Assembly (NCBI GenBank): GCA_907163375.1
Contig: CAJQUW010001636.1
Location: 496,001 to 560,000, forward strand
DNA: 64,000 bases
Direction: 5' to 3'
Origin: Prostheceraeus crozeri
Lineage: Eukaryota > Platyhelminthes > Polycladida > Euryleptidae
In this document: one piece after another, positions 1 to 11,475 of the stretch
How positions within the stretch are numbered: position 1 is the stretch's first letter
Layout: each line of letters starts with the position of its first letter
The notes under the pieces: generated by a model
Seen by the model: the letters and a program-made list of their open reading frames with translations, nothing else
Databases searched by the model: none
What the model was told of the DNA's origin: nothing
Position numbers and translations under genes: made by a program

Positions 1-2935
1 TCGCATGACTGAAGACACACCTCTCCAAAATATCTCATTGTTAGATTGCGTCTTGCAACTTCTGAGTGCTCGCGCCAGCTTAAGTAGCTCTTTGAATGTG
101 AATGCACGGATTTCTCTGGAAATTATAAGCTGCTCTCATTTGTGAATATGACAAATAATAATTGTGTAATCCGTTTCAGCAGCGTCTTCGACATGCATGG
201 TACTATATTATACAATCATATCAATGAACTTTGCAATGATGGAATACGATCTATTCCATGAACTAGCTTTTCAAGAATGTGATTAATATTTGACAATTAA
301 TAATTGAAAATCTTTCAATATTTACTTGCGAATGGCATCCGACACGACCCCTTTGTTGGAGCCAAATCTGTATTGCAGTAAGTGACTGGGAATAAACACA
401 TTATAAATAAGAACATCATTTTGCGCTCCTGATTATATGATATAGTATTATTATTCTATATGTACTTTCGAAGATTAATCATCAAATGTCGATTAGAATC
501 AGATGATTCAGATCAAAGATCTTTCAGGTTGGGCATTCAGAATGAAGCGACTTCACAAATAGTAGAAAATTATTTTGCATGATGAAAGTCTCTGGTGATG
601 AAAAGTATTTTTGTCAAATTTCTATACACGCAGTTGATGACAGCTGACGGGGGCTTGCTTGATTTCATTCTGAAGGTCAATTCGCATCGTTCCCCAAGAT
701 AAGGTTTGCTGCTAAGCTTGTGTACACTTAATTGCGAAAAGGCGTTTTTTGTCGCGAGCCAGCTCAGCTCACCCTTCGGGTTCGGGCATTTAAGATGTCT
801 AACTTATGGAATGCTATAAAGAAGCAATCATGCACTAGTTGTGTAAACAACTAATATGAATCATATCATAATCAACTACTATGCCATTGACATCAATTAG
901 AGTTTTGAAATTCAAACATTGTGCAGGTACTACTTATTAAAATCTTTAGTCATAATGGCTCAGGTGAACACTAATTTGCATGTCTTTCCATGTTCCTAGG
1001 CTATCTCCTTGGCTATGAATTCCTTGGCTATCTGCAGGTCGTCTTCTTCTTTATTCCCAAATTTGAAGGTATTCATAACTGCAGACTACCGCTTAGCGGA
1101 TACATTGTATGGCTATTTTTTTGGAGGAAAAGCCAATGAAGTAGCTAGTACTATATTGCTGCTCAAAAATAAAAGTCGTGCGCAACCATTTATCTAGTTT
1201 ATTTTTTGGATTTGTCATTAAAAAGTACAAAACAAAAAATAGTGTTAAAAAACAATTTTCCTGAACATTTATTACATTTACTAGGTAACTTTAAAGTCGT
1301 CAAACAACTGACATTTGAGAGTTCGTCACTTTTTCTGCCAAATAGCATAACCAGAAAATTATCCGAGGGCTTTCAAAGTTCTTTTTGTCAATGCAGTAAG
1401 GTGATGTATAACATAAAGTCAAACAGGGTGGCCATTACTTAATTAAATTCCTATCTCCACTATTTTGATAATTTTACTTATTTCAGATTCCACACAGTCT
1501 TTTGAAGACTTCTACCTAAAAGGGTAATACCTTTCATACAATGAATTCACAGCACTGAATTGATAGAAAACTCGGAATAATGATATTTTTATTCGCAGAT
1601 AATGAATATATGACTTTGGGTCATTTGATCCATGCATTTAATCACTTTATTACAATGTACAGCTTGCCACATAGAAAACTTAATTTTCATTTACAGCTTT
1701 AATTCCAAGCGAACTTATAGACTTTTCACTACAAAGCTGTTTATATCTTTCATAATTAACACGCATTAACTGTGTATAGAAAGTTAAATGATCAAATTTT
1801 GGAAAAAGCTCATATTAACTCTTCAAAAGAAAATCTAATTAAGCTATCTTCTGCCTAATACTTTATGTCAAAAAATCTCTACACTTCAAGCAACAAAAAT
1901 TTATAGAATCAAAGTAAAGCACTCAATTCAATAATATGCAATAAAAGAAACTGAACATTTATAAGCTAATAAATTTGCTTTACATCTATAACAAGTCATC
2001 AATCAATCTAGCAATATTGTTTCCTTTTGTTTCAAATAGTGTAGTTCTACGACAAGAAAGCAGGAAAACAGCAGAAGTAGCACATTGAGATGGATAAATG
2101 ATTATGCATGCCTCAAAATATAAGCTTGCATAGATGTACATGCACATCTTGTCATATTGTATGGCATTCAAGAAAGCAGACAGCACAGCCCCTGAATAAA
2201 AGATTATTTTCCTTTTCTTATCGCTTCACTAATTTATTCTATAAATGCATAATTTTAGCAATCAACTTTATCATTTATTCAATGATAACTGTAATTCGAC
2301 GATCTTGTAATTTCATGTCATAAAACTTTTTAAAGAAGAGTTGAAGCCATTCCATGACAAGCTTCAACGGCAGAAAAAAATAAATCATGTATGAGCACGA
2401 TAAATACTTCGACAAACTTGCGACCTCTACATCATCATAGATGACAAATGTATCACGTTGATATACAGATTGCATACATGTACATTGTACATAGTGTATA
2501 CATACTAGGGAAATACGTTTCCTGGTAGTCCCGAGAGTTGGGAATTAATAGCATTTTCCCACGCAATCCAGGAAACTTTAACTGACAAGGATTTCAGTGT
2601 ATTGGATCACAAGCGATGAAATTAATGTAGCCCTTATTACACAGGAAGAATGCTAATTATTGTCATTGTGGACAACGAAACAGATAAACCATGCTTCTTT
2701 AGGATAACAAAAAGTGGGAACGATCGAGCTTTACTATACATCGAGCTTTCAATTGATGAGCAGTTCTTGACTTAACAGCTTCATATACCTGTCTCCCCAA
2801 CGTTTTCGACTTTGACTAACTTTTCTCTGACTTTCTGGAAAAAAGTGGAAGGTTTTCCAAATATGAACCATCGAAAAGTGCCAAGAAGGATCCTTTCATT
2901 ATTGAAGAGGATCGCTTTATTCGTAAACTCACTGA
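1..2935. other. Left flank, no gene recognised
   Basis: AT-rich intergenic or intronic DNA. Open frames are short and have no recognisable motif, coding bias or splice pattern that I can defend. A small palindromic microsatellite-like patch (TACATGTACATTGTACAT) lies near 2474-2491 and a short CTTGGCTAT repeat near 1000-1035. I see no transposon ends here. Confidence 0.6.
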
Positions 2936-2944
2936 ACTAGAGTC
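2936..2944. repeat. Direct repeat ACTAGAGTC left of the Polinton
   Basis: ACTAGAGTC occurs here and again at 19764-19772, immediately after the right end of the Polinton. Polintons normally duplicate 6 bp, so ACTAGA is the likely target duplication and the extra match may be chance or a longer duplication. Three bases (AAT) separate the left copy from the start of the terminal repeat, so the exact junction is uncertain. Confidence 0.6.
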
Positions 2945-2947
2945 AAT

Positions 2948-3522
2948 AGTATAGGGTATGAGATCCGGCGCATCGCTTCGCTCTGCACCGGTTCTCATAC
3001 CTAGGTAGATACAAAAATCCCGAAATTCACAAAATGAAATTTCATCGCTTCGCTCTGCACCGGATCCCATACCTAGGTAGATACAAAAATCCCGAAATTC
3101 ACAAAATGAAATTTACAAAGGAAAATAAGGTACTCCCTAACTTCATAAACAGCAATGTTCATTGTATTAAAATATTCATTTAAAAATGGAAGAACCATCA
3201 GCCCCTTTATATCCGATATTATCACAATTTAAAACAAGTGAAATTAAACCTTCGGTTCCCAATGAAGTGAAACGCAAAGACAGGATAAGGTATATGAAAG
3301 ATACCTATATTAGGAGACACAACTATTGTTAAAACTAGAACATTATGATAAATTAAGAAAAAGATGCACTATAGTGAAGAATGTAACACAAGGAGTTGGA
3401 GTATTCTTAACAATTTCTTTAGGTGCCCTGACTATTGTAATATCTTCTGGTGCTCTTACAATTCCTGTTGTTGCTACTGCTTTAACAAGTACAGGTGTTT
3501 TTACAACTTCACTTGCGACAAT
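2948..3522 (+). repeat. Polinton left terminal inverted repeat
   Basis: Matches 19211-19763 in reverse complement with about two mismatches outside the tip. The outer ~150 bp carries short GC-rich tandem units (GAGATCCGG...CGCTTCGCTCTGCACCGG followed by TACCTAGGTAGATACAAAAA) whose copy arrangement differs between the two ends. The repeat runs into the first gene, so both ends of the element hold the same upstream region and the N-terminal coding part of that gene. Confidence 0.95.
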
Positions 3523-3604
3523 AATAGATGAATCTTTAATGACTAAGAAACGAAAATCATTGAATAAGAAACATTTACATGTCAAAGAAGTATATGATAA
3601 ACTG

Positions 3605-4995
3605 CGAGGAGTGTTTGAAAAGTTCTGAGACTTTTTTGAATTCTGTGTTTTATGGTTGCTTTCGATCAAAAGTTCAAAACAAAACGTTTAATTAGGAACA
3701 CAATATATTCATAGCAGTATGATTTTTTTAGTTAGTGTCATTTTTCAAAATATGAGCCATCTTCATTAATACACTTACTCCATCGCTCGGGTAACTTCTG
3801 GAGTCCTTCTGCAAACCAGCTTTGAGGAGTCTGACGAATCCAGTTATTGATAGCTGCTTTCACCTCTTTCAAATCTTCGAATTTTCTTCCTCGCAAAGTC
3901 TTCTTCATGGGACCGAACAAATGATAATCACTTGGAGCGAGGTCCGGGCTATAAGGCGGATGAGGAAGGAGCTCCCAGTTCTTCTCTCACAGGGCCGTCA
4001 ATGTTCTTCGTGCGGTGTGCGGTCTGGCATTGTCATGCTGGAGTAAGACTCGGTTACGCAATTTGCCCGGTCGTTTCCTCGAAAGAGTTTGATGAAGACC
4101 GTCCAAGCTGGCGACGTATCTCTCAGCATTGATGGTCTCTCCTTTGGGCAGATAGTCGATGAAGATTATCCCTTCGCAGTCCCAGAAGACAGTGATCATG
4201 ACTTTGCCCACCGAAGGGACGGCTTTGGCTTTCAGTGGGGGTTTTTCTCCAAAAGTCAACCATTGCTTGGATTGCTCCTTTGTTTCGGGGCTGTAATAAG
4301 GTATCCAAGTTTCGTCTGTGGTCACAAGACGACGCCAGAAATTGTCACCGTACTCTTCTAACGTCAGTTTCAGGATTTCACATTTCTGAACTCGCTCCGC
4401 CTTTTGTTCCGCACCAAGAAGCCGAGGAACCCATCTCGCGCACAGTTTACGCATGTGTAGCTCTTGAATGTGATGCACACGCTCTGTCGACATTCCAACT
4501 TCTTCTGCAATATCGCGGACAGTAACTGGCCTATCATCCTCCAAAACTGTCCTGACTTCGTTGACAGAGGTCTCAGACACTGCTGTGGAAGGTCGGCCAC
4601 TGCGAGGATTGTCGTCAAGACTACCTCGACCAGACTTCAGGCGATCCAGCCATCTGAACACACTAGCTTTTGACAGGGCTCTGTCGTCGAACACCTCGTT
4701 TAGCTGCCTCTGTATCTCGGCTCCCGATAGGCCTCGTTTCCACAAGAAGAAAATGATAGATCGCTGATTTTGTTCTGCGTCTTGCATGATTATGCCAAGA
4801 AATGAGGGTGAGAGAAATCAAGCGAGGCATTAAGACCACACGCAGTGAACTGTTTTCCAGCTGAACTTTACTCAGCAGTTGAAGGACGTATTGAACTTCA
4901 TCATTGAACTTCATCCACAGGTGCAACAGCTTAATCGCAAAGAGCAGATGAACATGATAGAGCAAAAAGTCTCAGAACTTTTCAAACACCCCTCG
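3605..4995 (-). mobile_element. mariner transposon nested in the Polinton
   Basis: A 1.39-kb Tc1/mariner element. Inverted ends CGAGGAGTGTTTGAAAAGTT (left) and, in reverse complement, CGAGGGGTGTTTGAAAAGTT (right) both continue into CTGAGACTTTTT, giving about 32 bp of terminal repeat with few mismatches. The right end is flanked by TA; the left flank reads TG, probably a mutated TA target duplication. It carries a DD34D transposase on the minus strand. The corresponding right Polinton terminal repeat has no mariner, so the insertion post-dates formation of the host element. Confidence 0.93.
3738..4787 (-). pseudogene. mariner transposase (DD34D), one internal stop
   Basis: A 350-codon frame of the usual mariner length. 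It would bind the terminal repeats through paired N-terminal helix-turn-helix motifs (about residues 1-110) and cut and rejoin DNA through a DDE/D RNase H-like core. The catalytic residues are visible: D158 in VTTDETW, D252 in LLQHDNARPH, and the third D exactly 34 residues later in LAPSDYHLFGPMKK. The linker WVPRLL and the motif YSPDLAP are typical. One in-frame TGA falls between the second and third aspartates, so this copy should give only a truncated product. ATG at 4787 fits the family start. Confidence 0.93.
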
Positions 4996-5288
4996 TACAT
5001 TACTATTTTCAAAGATCAATTGAAGATAATGTTATTACATTAGAAGAGATAGAAGGTTTTAACAAAATAGCTAGAGAAGCTAATAAAACTCCCAAAATTC
5101 CTCAAGACAAAGTAGACAGTGAAGCTTTTTTAGACGAAATAAGAACTTTATTAAAAACGTTAGAACAAAGTTCCATAGAACAAAAATAAGTTGTTCAGTA
5201 AAGTCGTCTCTTCAAGTCTCAGCACCTTTGGTGCCGTGTTTTTGCTGTATCTCTATGCTACCACAAAATTCAAATATTATATTTTAAA

Positions 5289-6092
5289 ATGGATAAAATT
5301 AGAGCTGATAACCAAAAAAGAATAAAACAACTAGAAGAATTAATAAAACAGAAAAATATTATGAAGAAAAAACATAGACAATATCGAATGCTACAAGCTG
5401 GCGTTCAATCTGATATGTTAGAAAAAATGCACCTAACTGAACAAGTAAAAACTGATTTTGAAAAAACTATTGCACCACTTAAAACTCTTGAAAAAGAACT
5501 TGCAGACCATGATAAACGAATCGATATAACTGATCCCGTACAGAAAACTGTCATGGATGATTATGGTTTGTTAGATGTAAATATAAATAAGAAATTACCA
5601 AAATCTATGCTATTTGAACATTCTACAACTTTTATAGGTAGAAAAGGAGAAACTAGATTTTACTTGGGTGGAGAAGAATTATTTATAAATACTAAAGAAA
5701 GTTTAATTTTTACGCCAGACAAAACAGCTTTCAGTTTAGACAGAAATTTTGTAGATCTTTTAGGAGGAGCGAATTTAAATAGATATGATGTAGATGATCT
5801 AATAAAATATAAAACTATGTTAGATAAAGTTGGCACTACAAAAACTCTTAAACGTTATAAACAATTAGAAAACTTATTGCCTAAAACAGGAACAGGATTA
5901 CAAACAGAAACAACTGTATTCCTACCCGATGACCCACTAGAATTAATAAACAGATTAGAGATTTTATTAGCTGCAACAAAAGAAGGACATAACTCTAGTT
6001 TTAACGAAATACATGCAATCTTAAAAAGACTTTTAGAAAAGAAAATTATAAGTGAAAAAGACTACAAAAGCTTATCTAAATTATTTAGTTAA
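5289..6092 (+). CDS. Polinton protein of unknown function, 267 aa, N-terminal coiled coil
   Basis: An open frame starting at ATG 5289 after TATTTTAAA. Residues 1-100 are charged and helical with heptad-like spacing (probable coiled coil: repeated Lys/Glu/Leu with MDKIRADNQKRIKQLEELIK at the start). The middle holds FYLGGEELF and FTPDKTAFSLDRNFVDLLGG, resembling a short conserved region I associate with uncharacterised Polinton proteins; the C-terminus is helical. It ends 2 bp before the next gene (6095), so the two are probably expressed as neighbours in the rightward module. I do not know its role; the position next to capsid-type genes suggests a virion or assembly protein, which is inference. 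Confidence 0.75.
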   Translation: MDKIRADNQKRIKQLEELIKQKNIMKKKHRQYRMLQAGVQSDMLEKMHLTEQVKTDFEKTIAPLKTLEKELADHDKRIDITDPVQKTVMDDYGLLDVNINKKLPKSMLFEHSTTFIGRKGETRFYLGGEELFINTKESLIFTPDKTAFSLDRNFVDLLGGANLNRYDVDDLIKYKTMLDKVGTTKTLKRYKQLENLLPKTGTGLQTETTVFLPDDPLELINRLEILLAATKEGHNSSFNEIHAILKRLLEKKIISEKDYKSLSKLFS

Positions 6093-6094
6093 AA

Positions 6095-6883
6095 ATGTCT
6101 TCGGCAGAACTAGAAAAAATTAATAAACATTTAGAAAATTTAACTGAGATTTTGTCCTCATCAAAATTTAGTACGACATTAAAACTTATAGCAACTACTT
6201 CCTCGCATACTTGTAATTTAGATCCTATTATTCACTTAGAACAAGACAAACATTATGAAGTAGCATTAACTAGTTTTTCAACATTTAACACTATACAAAA
6301 TATTATCAAAGATGTAAATGACCGATTTAAATATTCAAATGACAAAGGTAAAACTTGGAAAGAATTAACTTTTCTTCCTGGATCTTATGAAGTTGAATCG
6401 ATTTCCAATGAAATAAAAAGACATTTAGGTATTCAATTTAAAGCCAAGAAACAATTTCATTTCGCAGTTGAACCAGCAGTAAATAAATTTTCTCTTACTT
6501 TAGATGAAAATCATCAAGTTGATTTTGATATTGACAAATCTTTATCAAGACTATTAGGATTTAAAAAGCAACTCTATGCACAAGGTTTTCATATCAGTGA
6601 AAATATACCTAAAATAACTGAAATAAATTCAATCAACGTTCAGTGTGATATTATAGAAGGTGGTTATGTTAATGGGAAGCTAACAAATATTATCTTCAGT
6701 TATCCAGCGTTTACAGTTCCGATTGGTTACAGTTTAAATGTAATCCCAAAATCATTAATATATTTTCCAGTTACAAGAAAAACAATTAATTCAATTACTA
6801 TTAGAATAACAGATGGGAAAGGAAAGGCAATAAATTTTGGAGGCAAAGAGATTATGATAGATCTATTATTACGAGAGGTGTAA
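6095..6883 (+). CDS. Polinton minor capsid (penton-like) protein candidate, 262 aa
   Basis: Starts at ATG 6095 after AGTTAAAA, right behind the 267-aa gene. The sequence is rich in beta-strand-like alternation and has LPGSYEVESISNEIKRHLG, SLSRLLGFKK, CDIIEGGYVNGK, YFPVTR and a final ITIRITDGKGKAINFGG block. This order (LPxGxYxvexI, LLGF, cdIIxGxYvNG, PVxR, IxDxxG) is what I recall for the jelly-roll minor-capsid-like protein of Polintons and adintovirus-like elements. By family knowledge it would sit at capsid vertices. Assignment to penton rather than another jelly-roll virion protein is from memory and unverified. Confidence 0.65.
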   Translation: MSSAELEKINKHLENLTEILSSSKFSTTLKLIATTSSHTCNLDPIIHLEQDKHYEVALTSFSTFNTIQNIIKDVNDRFKYSNDKGKTWKELTFLPGSYEVESISNEIKRHLGIQFKAKKQFHFAVEPAVNKFSLTLDENHQVDFDIDKSLSRLLGFKKQLYAQGFHISENIPKITEINSINVQCDIIEGGYVNGKLTNIIFSYPAFTVPIGYSLNVIPKSLIYFPVTRKTINSITIRITDGKGKAINFGGKEIMIDLLLREV

Positions 6884-7567
6884 TTAAAGATATTGACTTA
6901 AAAATTAGTGAAAGCAGTACTGTAAAATATCCACTAAACAAGAAAGTGAAATTCAATCATCATCATAACTTGTCAAATAAAGTTTTATCAGTTGTCTGTG
7001 GAAGATCAGGTTGTGGCAAAACGCATCTATTATTTAAAATTCTCACAACACCAAACTTTTTGGATTATAACAATCTTATCATTTATACAACAACAGCAGA
7101 ACAACCTATTTACCAATTCTTGAAATATGGTTTTGCAAATAATCTTACAAAATCAACTATAGCTTCACTGTTTGAAGAATATGAAAAATCGGAGAATGAA
7201 GAGGAAATAAGTTCCTGGTGTGAAGAAGCAGCGAAAATAAACAATTAGTAGAACCCAATAAAAATAAACACATATCGATACAATTAATAGATGATAGTGG
7301 TAATATGCAAGATCCTAGTAAACTAAATAAAACGAAAAACATTGTGTTGTGTTTGGTGATTGTATTAATAACAGAGATCAGGCAGTTCAGAGAAATTATT
7401 TTACAAGAGGACGACACAATAAGTGTAGTGTCTTTTATTCGACACAAAGTATGTATTCACTAGATGGCAACGTTATTAGAGAGAATGCTAATATTTTTAT
7501 GCTTTTTGAAATCAATCCAAGAAACCTCAGTGATTTGTTAAGAGACTTATGTATACGAGATAAATAA
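6880..7567 (+). pseudogene. ATP: Polinton packaging ATPase, FtsK/HerA (A32-like) type, copy 1
   Basis: The Walker A motif VVCGRSGCGKTHLLFK lies near 7000-7035. A later part keeps the family block RGRHNKCSVFYSTQSM and a segment like the IxRENANIFMLFEINPR strand-helix of A32-type ATPases. Family members pump genome DNA into preformed capsids. The gene follows the minor-capsid-like gene without a gap and ends facing the leftward polymerase gene across a tandem repeat. It is broken. A second ATPase with the same GRH block is encoded on the other strand at 12100-12936, which is unusual. Confidence 0.8.
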
Positions 7568-7656
7568 GAGTTTAAACAATCTTGCAGTAATGCTTGGTCA
7601 AACGACTTGGATTTATCACAATCAATATCGATAAAGAAGTACATGATAGAGTTATC

Positions 7657-7913
7657 GAACAATTGTTCTCTGACTGAAAGTCGATCGAAAATCTTTTCGT
7701 GGACGAAGTCTGATCGAACAATTGTTCTCTGACTAGGCTTCGCCTCGAGGGGCTTAGCCCCGACTGAAAGTCGATCGAAAATCTTTTCGTGGACGAGGTC
7801 TGATCGAACAATTGTTCTCTGACTAGGCTTCGCCTCGAGGGGCTTCGCCCCGACTGAAAGTCGATCGAAAATCTTTTTGTGGACGAAGTCTGACCGAACA
7901 ATTGTTCTCTGAT
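7657..7913. repeat. Tandem repeat at the convergent gene junction
   Basis: Three 90-bp-spaced starts of GAACAATTGTTCTCTGAC (7716, 7806, 7896) and a shorter first interval (7657 to 7716). The word GAACAATTGTTC is a perfect palindrome. The 90-bp unit also holds a GC-rich hairpin (GGGGCTTCGCCCC type). The array lies exactly between the 3' end of the rightward ATPase gene and the 3' end of the leftward polymerase gene, so a transcription-termination or strand-switch role is possible. Confidence 0.9.
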
Positions 7914-7948
7914 TAATCCGAGGGGGTTTGTCCTGAGTTCTGAGTGCA

Positions 7949-10900
7949 TTATAATTCTTCTTCCCAGTCTTCACTATCAGTGTATGCACTATCAGCGTAT
8001 TCAATTATATTACATTCTTTTTTTATTCGTTGAAATATTTCGTCTTGAACATCTTCTCCGTTATAAGGTAGCATAATATCATTTGCATCAGGTGCTTGAC
8101 GTTTAAGAATATTTATTTGACTAGAAAATCTTTTTTCTTCAGTATTATTATTTTTATCAGGAATAATAATTCCAGTTTCTAAAGATCTTTTCCATGGTTT
8201 ATTAACTGTAGTTGATAATGTTTTACCCGAATATAATTTTAGAAAATCTTCTACTGTTACTTTAGATTTTGTATAGCCTTTAAATGTTTTCTTTTCACTG
8301 AGTCTTCCTTGTTCATCTACAGTGATACAGAATTTTATTTTGGGGGCAATAAACAAACCATATATAATTCCACCATTCCCATAATCATTTTTCCCTTGAC
8401 ATAATTCACCACCAACATATCCAGCAGTGTCTAATTTATTAGATAGTTCATTTGAAATGTACATTGAATCAGTATCTGTATAATATATGTGTTTTTCTCT
8501 AAAACCATTAATTTCTAAAATAAAGTTATTCATGATTCTTCTAGAGTGAGAAAGAATAAAAGAACCTAAATGTGACAGCATGAATGACGTCTTCCCATCT
8601 TTTACAATATTAGCTTTAAGAAATTCATCATCTTCCATTTCTACTTTCGCTAAATATTGTTCATCATTTAATTTTTCATAATCTTTTACTTCTTGAGTGA
8701 AATTTTTTCTCAATGTATTCTCATTCCATAAATGATATTTAGTGGTTATATCTTTTTGTACAGTTTTCCCATATAGCGAATTCATTAATAATTTAATTAA
8801 CTCATCACCTACAGTGTTTCCTTCTGTTTTATATTTTTTTCTCAAATTAAAAAGTTTTTCAATATAACTTCGAAATGGTGAAACTTGATAATTTTTTTCA
8901 TAAATTATACCATCAGTAATAGATAATATTTTTCCTCCACATCTAACAATTTCTTGTATGTCTACAGAAGTTAATACATCATAACATGCACCATTTCTAA
9001 ACCTGATTACTTTTACATGAGAATTATTATTTTGATTTTTAACTTTATCTTTTGTAGGAACTGGTTGGAAAAGCATATCATTAGGATAATTAAACACAAC
9101 AGAGAATATTCCAGTTTTAGGTCTAAATGTTTGAGTATTAAATTTATATACTACTTCTCGTTCTTCTTCTTGACGAAATTTTCTAGCTGATTCAGATTTA
9201 GGGTATTCTGAATTTTAATCATACATAGCTGATGGATATAAAGATGTTGCATCAAAAGCCATTAGAAATTCTTTTTTTTGTTCAAGTAGTTGATTTGAAA
9301 TTTTCTTACAAAGATCATTCTTGTCTTGCAATTGATTATACTCTTTCATTAACTCTATTAAATTACTTCCAGGGGAAAAAGTCCCCCCAGCGTAGCGATT
9401 AGGTAAAGACCGCTGTAATATTGCTATCAAGCTTTTACAAAATGGAGATTCGCAATGTCTTATATTTGCTGACACTCTTCCACCTTTAACAGATTTTCTA
9501 ATATAGTTTCTAACCCATAAATCAGTATGTGAATGCATAAGTGTATTGCCCTCTTGTACACTCTTCATCCAACCGTTAAATGTTAAAGCAGAGGATGTTA
9601 AATTAGTAGTTATATCTTCACCAACTAAATCTCGCATAACATTATCATACTTGTAGATACAAAATGCTAATGAAAGAACATCGTTAATTAAATATGGTTT
9701 CCATTCATTTTCTTTTTCTTCATAATTTTCATGTGTTATTTCTCCAATTTCACAATTTAATTTACACACATTGGCAGGAATTTTAAAATTCTCACACCAT
9801 TTGGAAAGACTTGTTTTTACATGTTGATGACTACATTTCATTATAGTAGTTTGAAGTGCTAATTTACCTGGAGGTGAATTCTTTTTCATATTGTTTTTAA
9901 ATCTAAAAGATTTTTGAATATACTTACTAACACATTCAGTTGTATAAGGATTTTGTAATAAAGCAGTTAATATTCCTCTTGAAGTTTTAAGAAGCGGTTT
10001 AGATAATTTAAAATTAGCTTTTATCGGAAAATAAGAATCAAAACCTGATGAATTGTGAGCTATTAAAGTTACTTTCGAATAATTAAATTTTCCAAGGTTT
10101 TTGAAAAATTGATGTATCGGACATGCGTCCTCTGGGTTTCCCCCGATTGGGCATTCATCATCCTCAGTTCTCGTAAATATTTTCACACAATTTTGAAGTT
10201 TATTAAATTCTAATTCAGTTAAATTATTATACTCATTAATTTGTTTTTTAAGTTTTTTAATTTCATCTTCATCTTTTGATCGTTTAATTTTAATCATATC
10301 ACTTAACAAACGTGTTTCTAATTCTTTCAATCTTTGTTTCGGTAAGCAACACATGAATTTATTGAAATTGATAGCACCTAAAGCAAAAGGAATAGGATGA
10401 GCTGTTGAACAGTTAGGATCAAGAAAAGTTTCGAGATCCCAAATATATGTTGAACCATAGTCAATTTTTTTCTTTGTTATGATTTTATATGGGCGCGTTG
10501 TTAGATTTTCATCAGTAACTGTTTTATATATTGGTTTGAAATTATTTTCAATTTCGCTAATAGCTTCTGCTTTGTAAAACTTGTTTATTAAACAATAGTG
10601 ACCAATTGATGTACCTTCATGAGAATAATTGTAATAAACATAGTTATGTTTAGTTGTAATACCTCTAGGATTTAAATGACGATTCGAAGGACTGTAATAC
10701 TGAACACTTTCTCCAAAGTGTTTATTGAATTGAGAAAATTTGCAGTTTGACATTACTCCTGTTCTCGATGTGGCTTTCTCTTTATATAAAAAATTATTAA
10801 ACATTTATTTCATCATTTCTCCTTGTTCTTCATTAAAACCTCGTAAAACATTATAACATTTAATAAAACAAAAGTCTTCAGAAGGAATATAGCAGTATTC

Positions 10901-11422
10901 ACCGAAATATTCTTTGATTCTATAGTTCATGTTAATACCAGCACCTCTATGTGATCTTTGTACTAACTTCACTCCAAAATCTTCATATTTAATTTCACCT
11001 GTAAAAATCCATTCCTGACTATCTGATTTCTCATCCAGATTGGAAAACCATGTTTCAAATGAATTTTTATTATAAAATGCAGCGTAAAAGTTTTCTATTG
11101 TGGTTCCATCCTCTTTAACCATAACACCAAATAAATTTAAGACTTTCCCATTTTGTAAAAGTTTCCGCATATCATTTACTACATTAATAAAAGATACATT
11201 TTCATATTTAATTTCATTTGGATTAAATAAATTACATAAATCATCACCAAGTCTATCATCAGAGAATATATCAGTAATTGGTGTTCCTGATGTTTCTTTG
11301 GTTCTACGTTTACTACGTTTACTACGTTTACTACGTTTAATTTGTGCATCAAACTCAGCAATTTATTTCTTGATTAATTCATCAATCGTATGTTCTGATC
11401 CTTTATTCAATTTACCATTCAT
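7949..11422 (-). pseudogene. POLB: Polinton protein-primed family B DNA polymerase
   Basis: Replicates the element by protein priming. The exonuclease motifs are present in order: Exo I DLETFLDP, Exo II AHNSSGFDSYF, Exo III YLINDVLSLAFCIYKYD. So are the polymerase motifs: A FDATSLYPSAM, B NSLYGKT, C YTDTDSMYI. The N-terminal region holds a basic repeat KRSKRSKRSKRR and a Cys-containing segment (CFIKCYNVL) typical of Polinton polymerase N-termini. The span of about 1150 codons agrees with the family. The ATG at 11422 follows TTTTCTTTTAAAAAATATG, the motif seen before other leftward genes. The gene is broken in a few places and so probably inactive. Its 3' end faces the ATPase gene across a tandem repeat. 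Confidence 0.95.
11304..11340. repeat. Short 9-10-bp tandem repeat coding for a basic stretch
   Basis: Four to five copies of ACTACGTTT with period about 10 (e.g. TACTACGTTTACTACGTTTA). Read on the minus strand it encodes the KRSKRSKRSKRR segment near the N-terminus of the polymerase gene, a candidate nuclear-localisation or DNA-binding patch. Confidence 0.85.
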
Positions 11423-11443
11423 ATTTTTTAAAAGAAAAATTTA
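11423..11443 (-). promoter_or_regulatory. A/T start-proximal motif of the polymerase gene
   Basis: On the minus strand the bases before ATG 11422 read TTTTCTTTTAAAAAAT. The same layout (T-rich, then TTAAAAAA abutting ATG) precedes 11847, 13067, 13612 and the rightward genes, suggesting an element-specific promoter or initiator. Confidence 0.5.
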
Positions 11444-11475
11444 TGTTTTTTAAATATAGAGCCTCGGTTCAGTTT

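Larger units (their letters stand above)
3186..5189 (+). pseudogene. Polinton first gene, terminal-repeat-embedded small membrane-type protein, interrupted by mariner
   Basis: The ATG at 3186 follows the A-rich motif TTTAAAAATG that precedes most genes of this element. The coding region begins inside the terminal repeat. It shows a proline-containing N-terminus (MEEPSAPLYPIL), a basic segment, then two hydrophobic stretches (GVFLTISLGALTIVIS and GALTIPVVATAL) and a Lys-rich region. From memory, proteins of this layout (YPxL N-terminus, Arg/Lys-rich middle, glycine-rich hydrophobic hairpin, Lys-rich tail) recur in Polinton and adintovirus-like elements, with unknown function. A mariner occupies 3605-4995 inside the gene; coding-like sequence resumes after it to 5189. 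The gene is broken. Confidence 0.6.

Noticed and set aside
2816-3070. 84-aa minus frame with GAERSDE repeats
   Set aside because: Made of the GC-rich units at the Polinton tip; not a gene.
3822-4767. Several plus-strand frames of 68-96 aa
   Set aside because: Shadows of the mariner transposase on the minus strand.
7435-8004. 189-aa and 125-aa minus frames across the polymerase-ATPase junction
   Set aside because: They consist of the 90-bp tandem repeat translated (repeated RTIVRSDFVHEKIFDRL and REQLFDQTSSTKRF), not a protein family.
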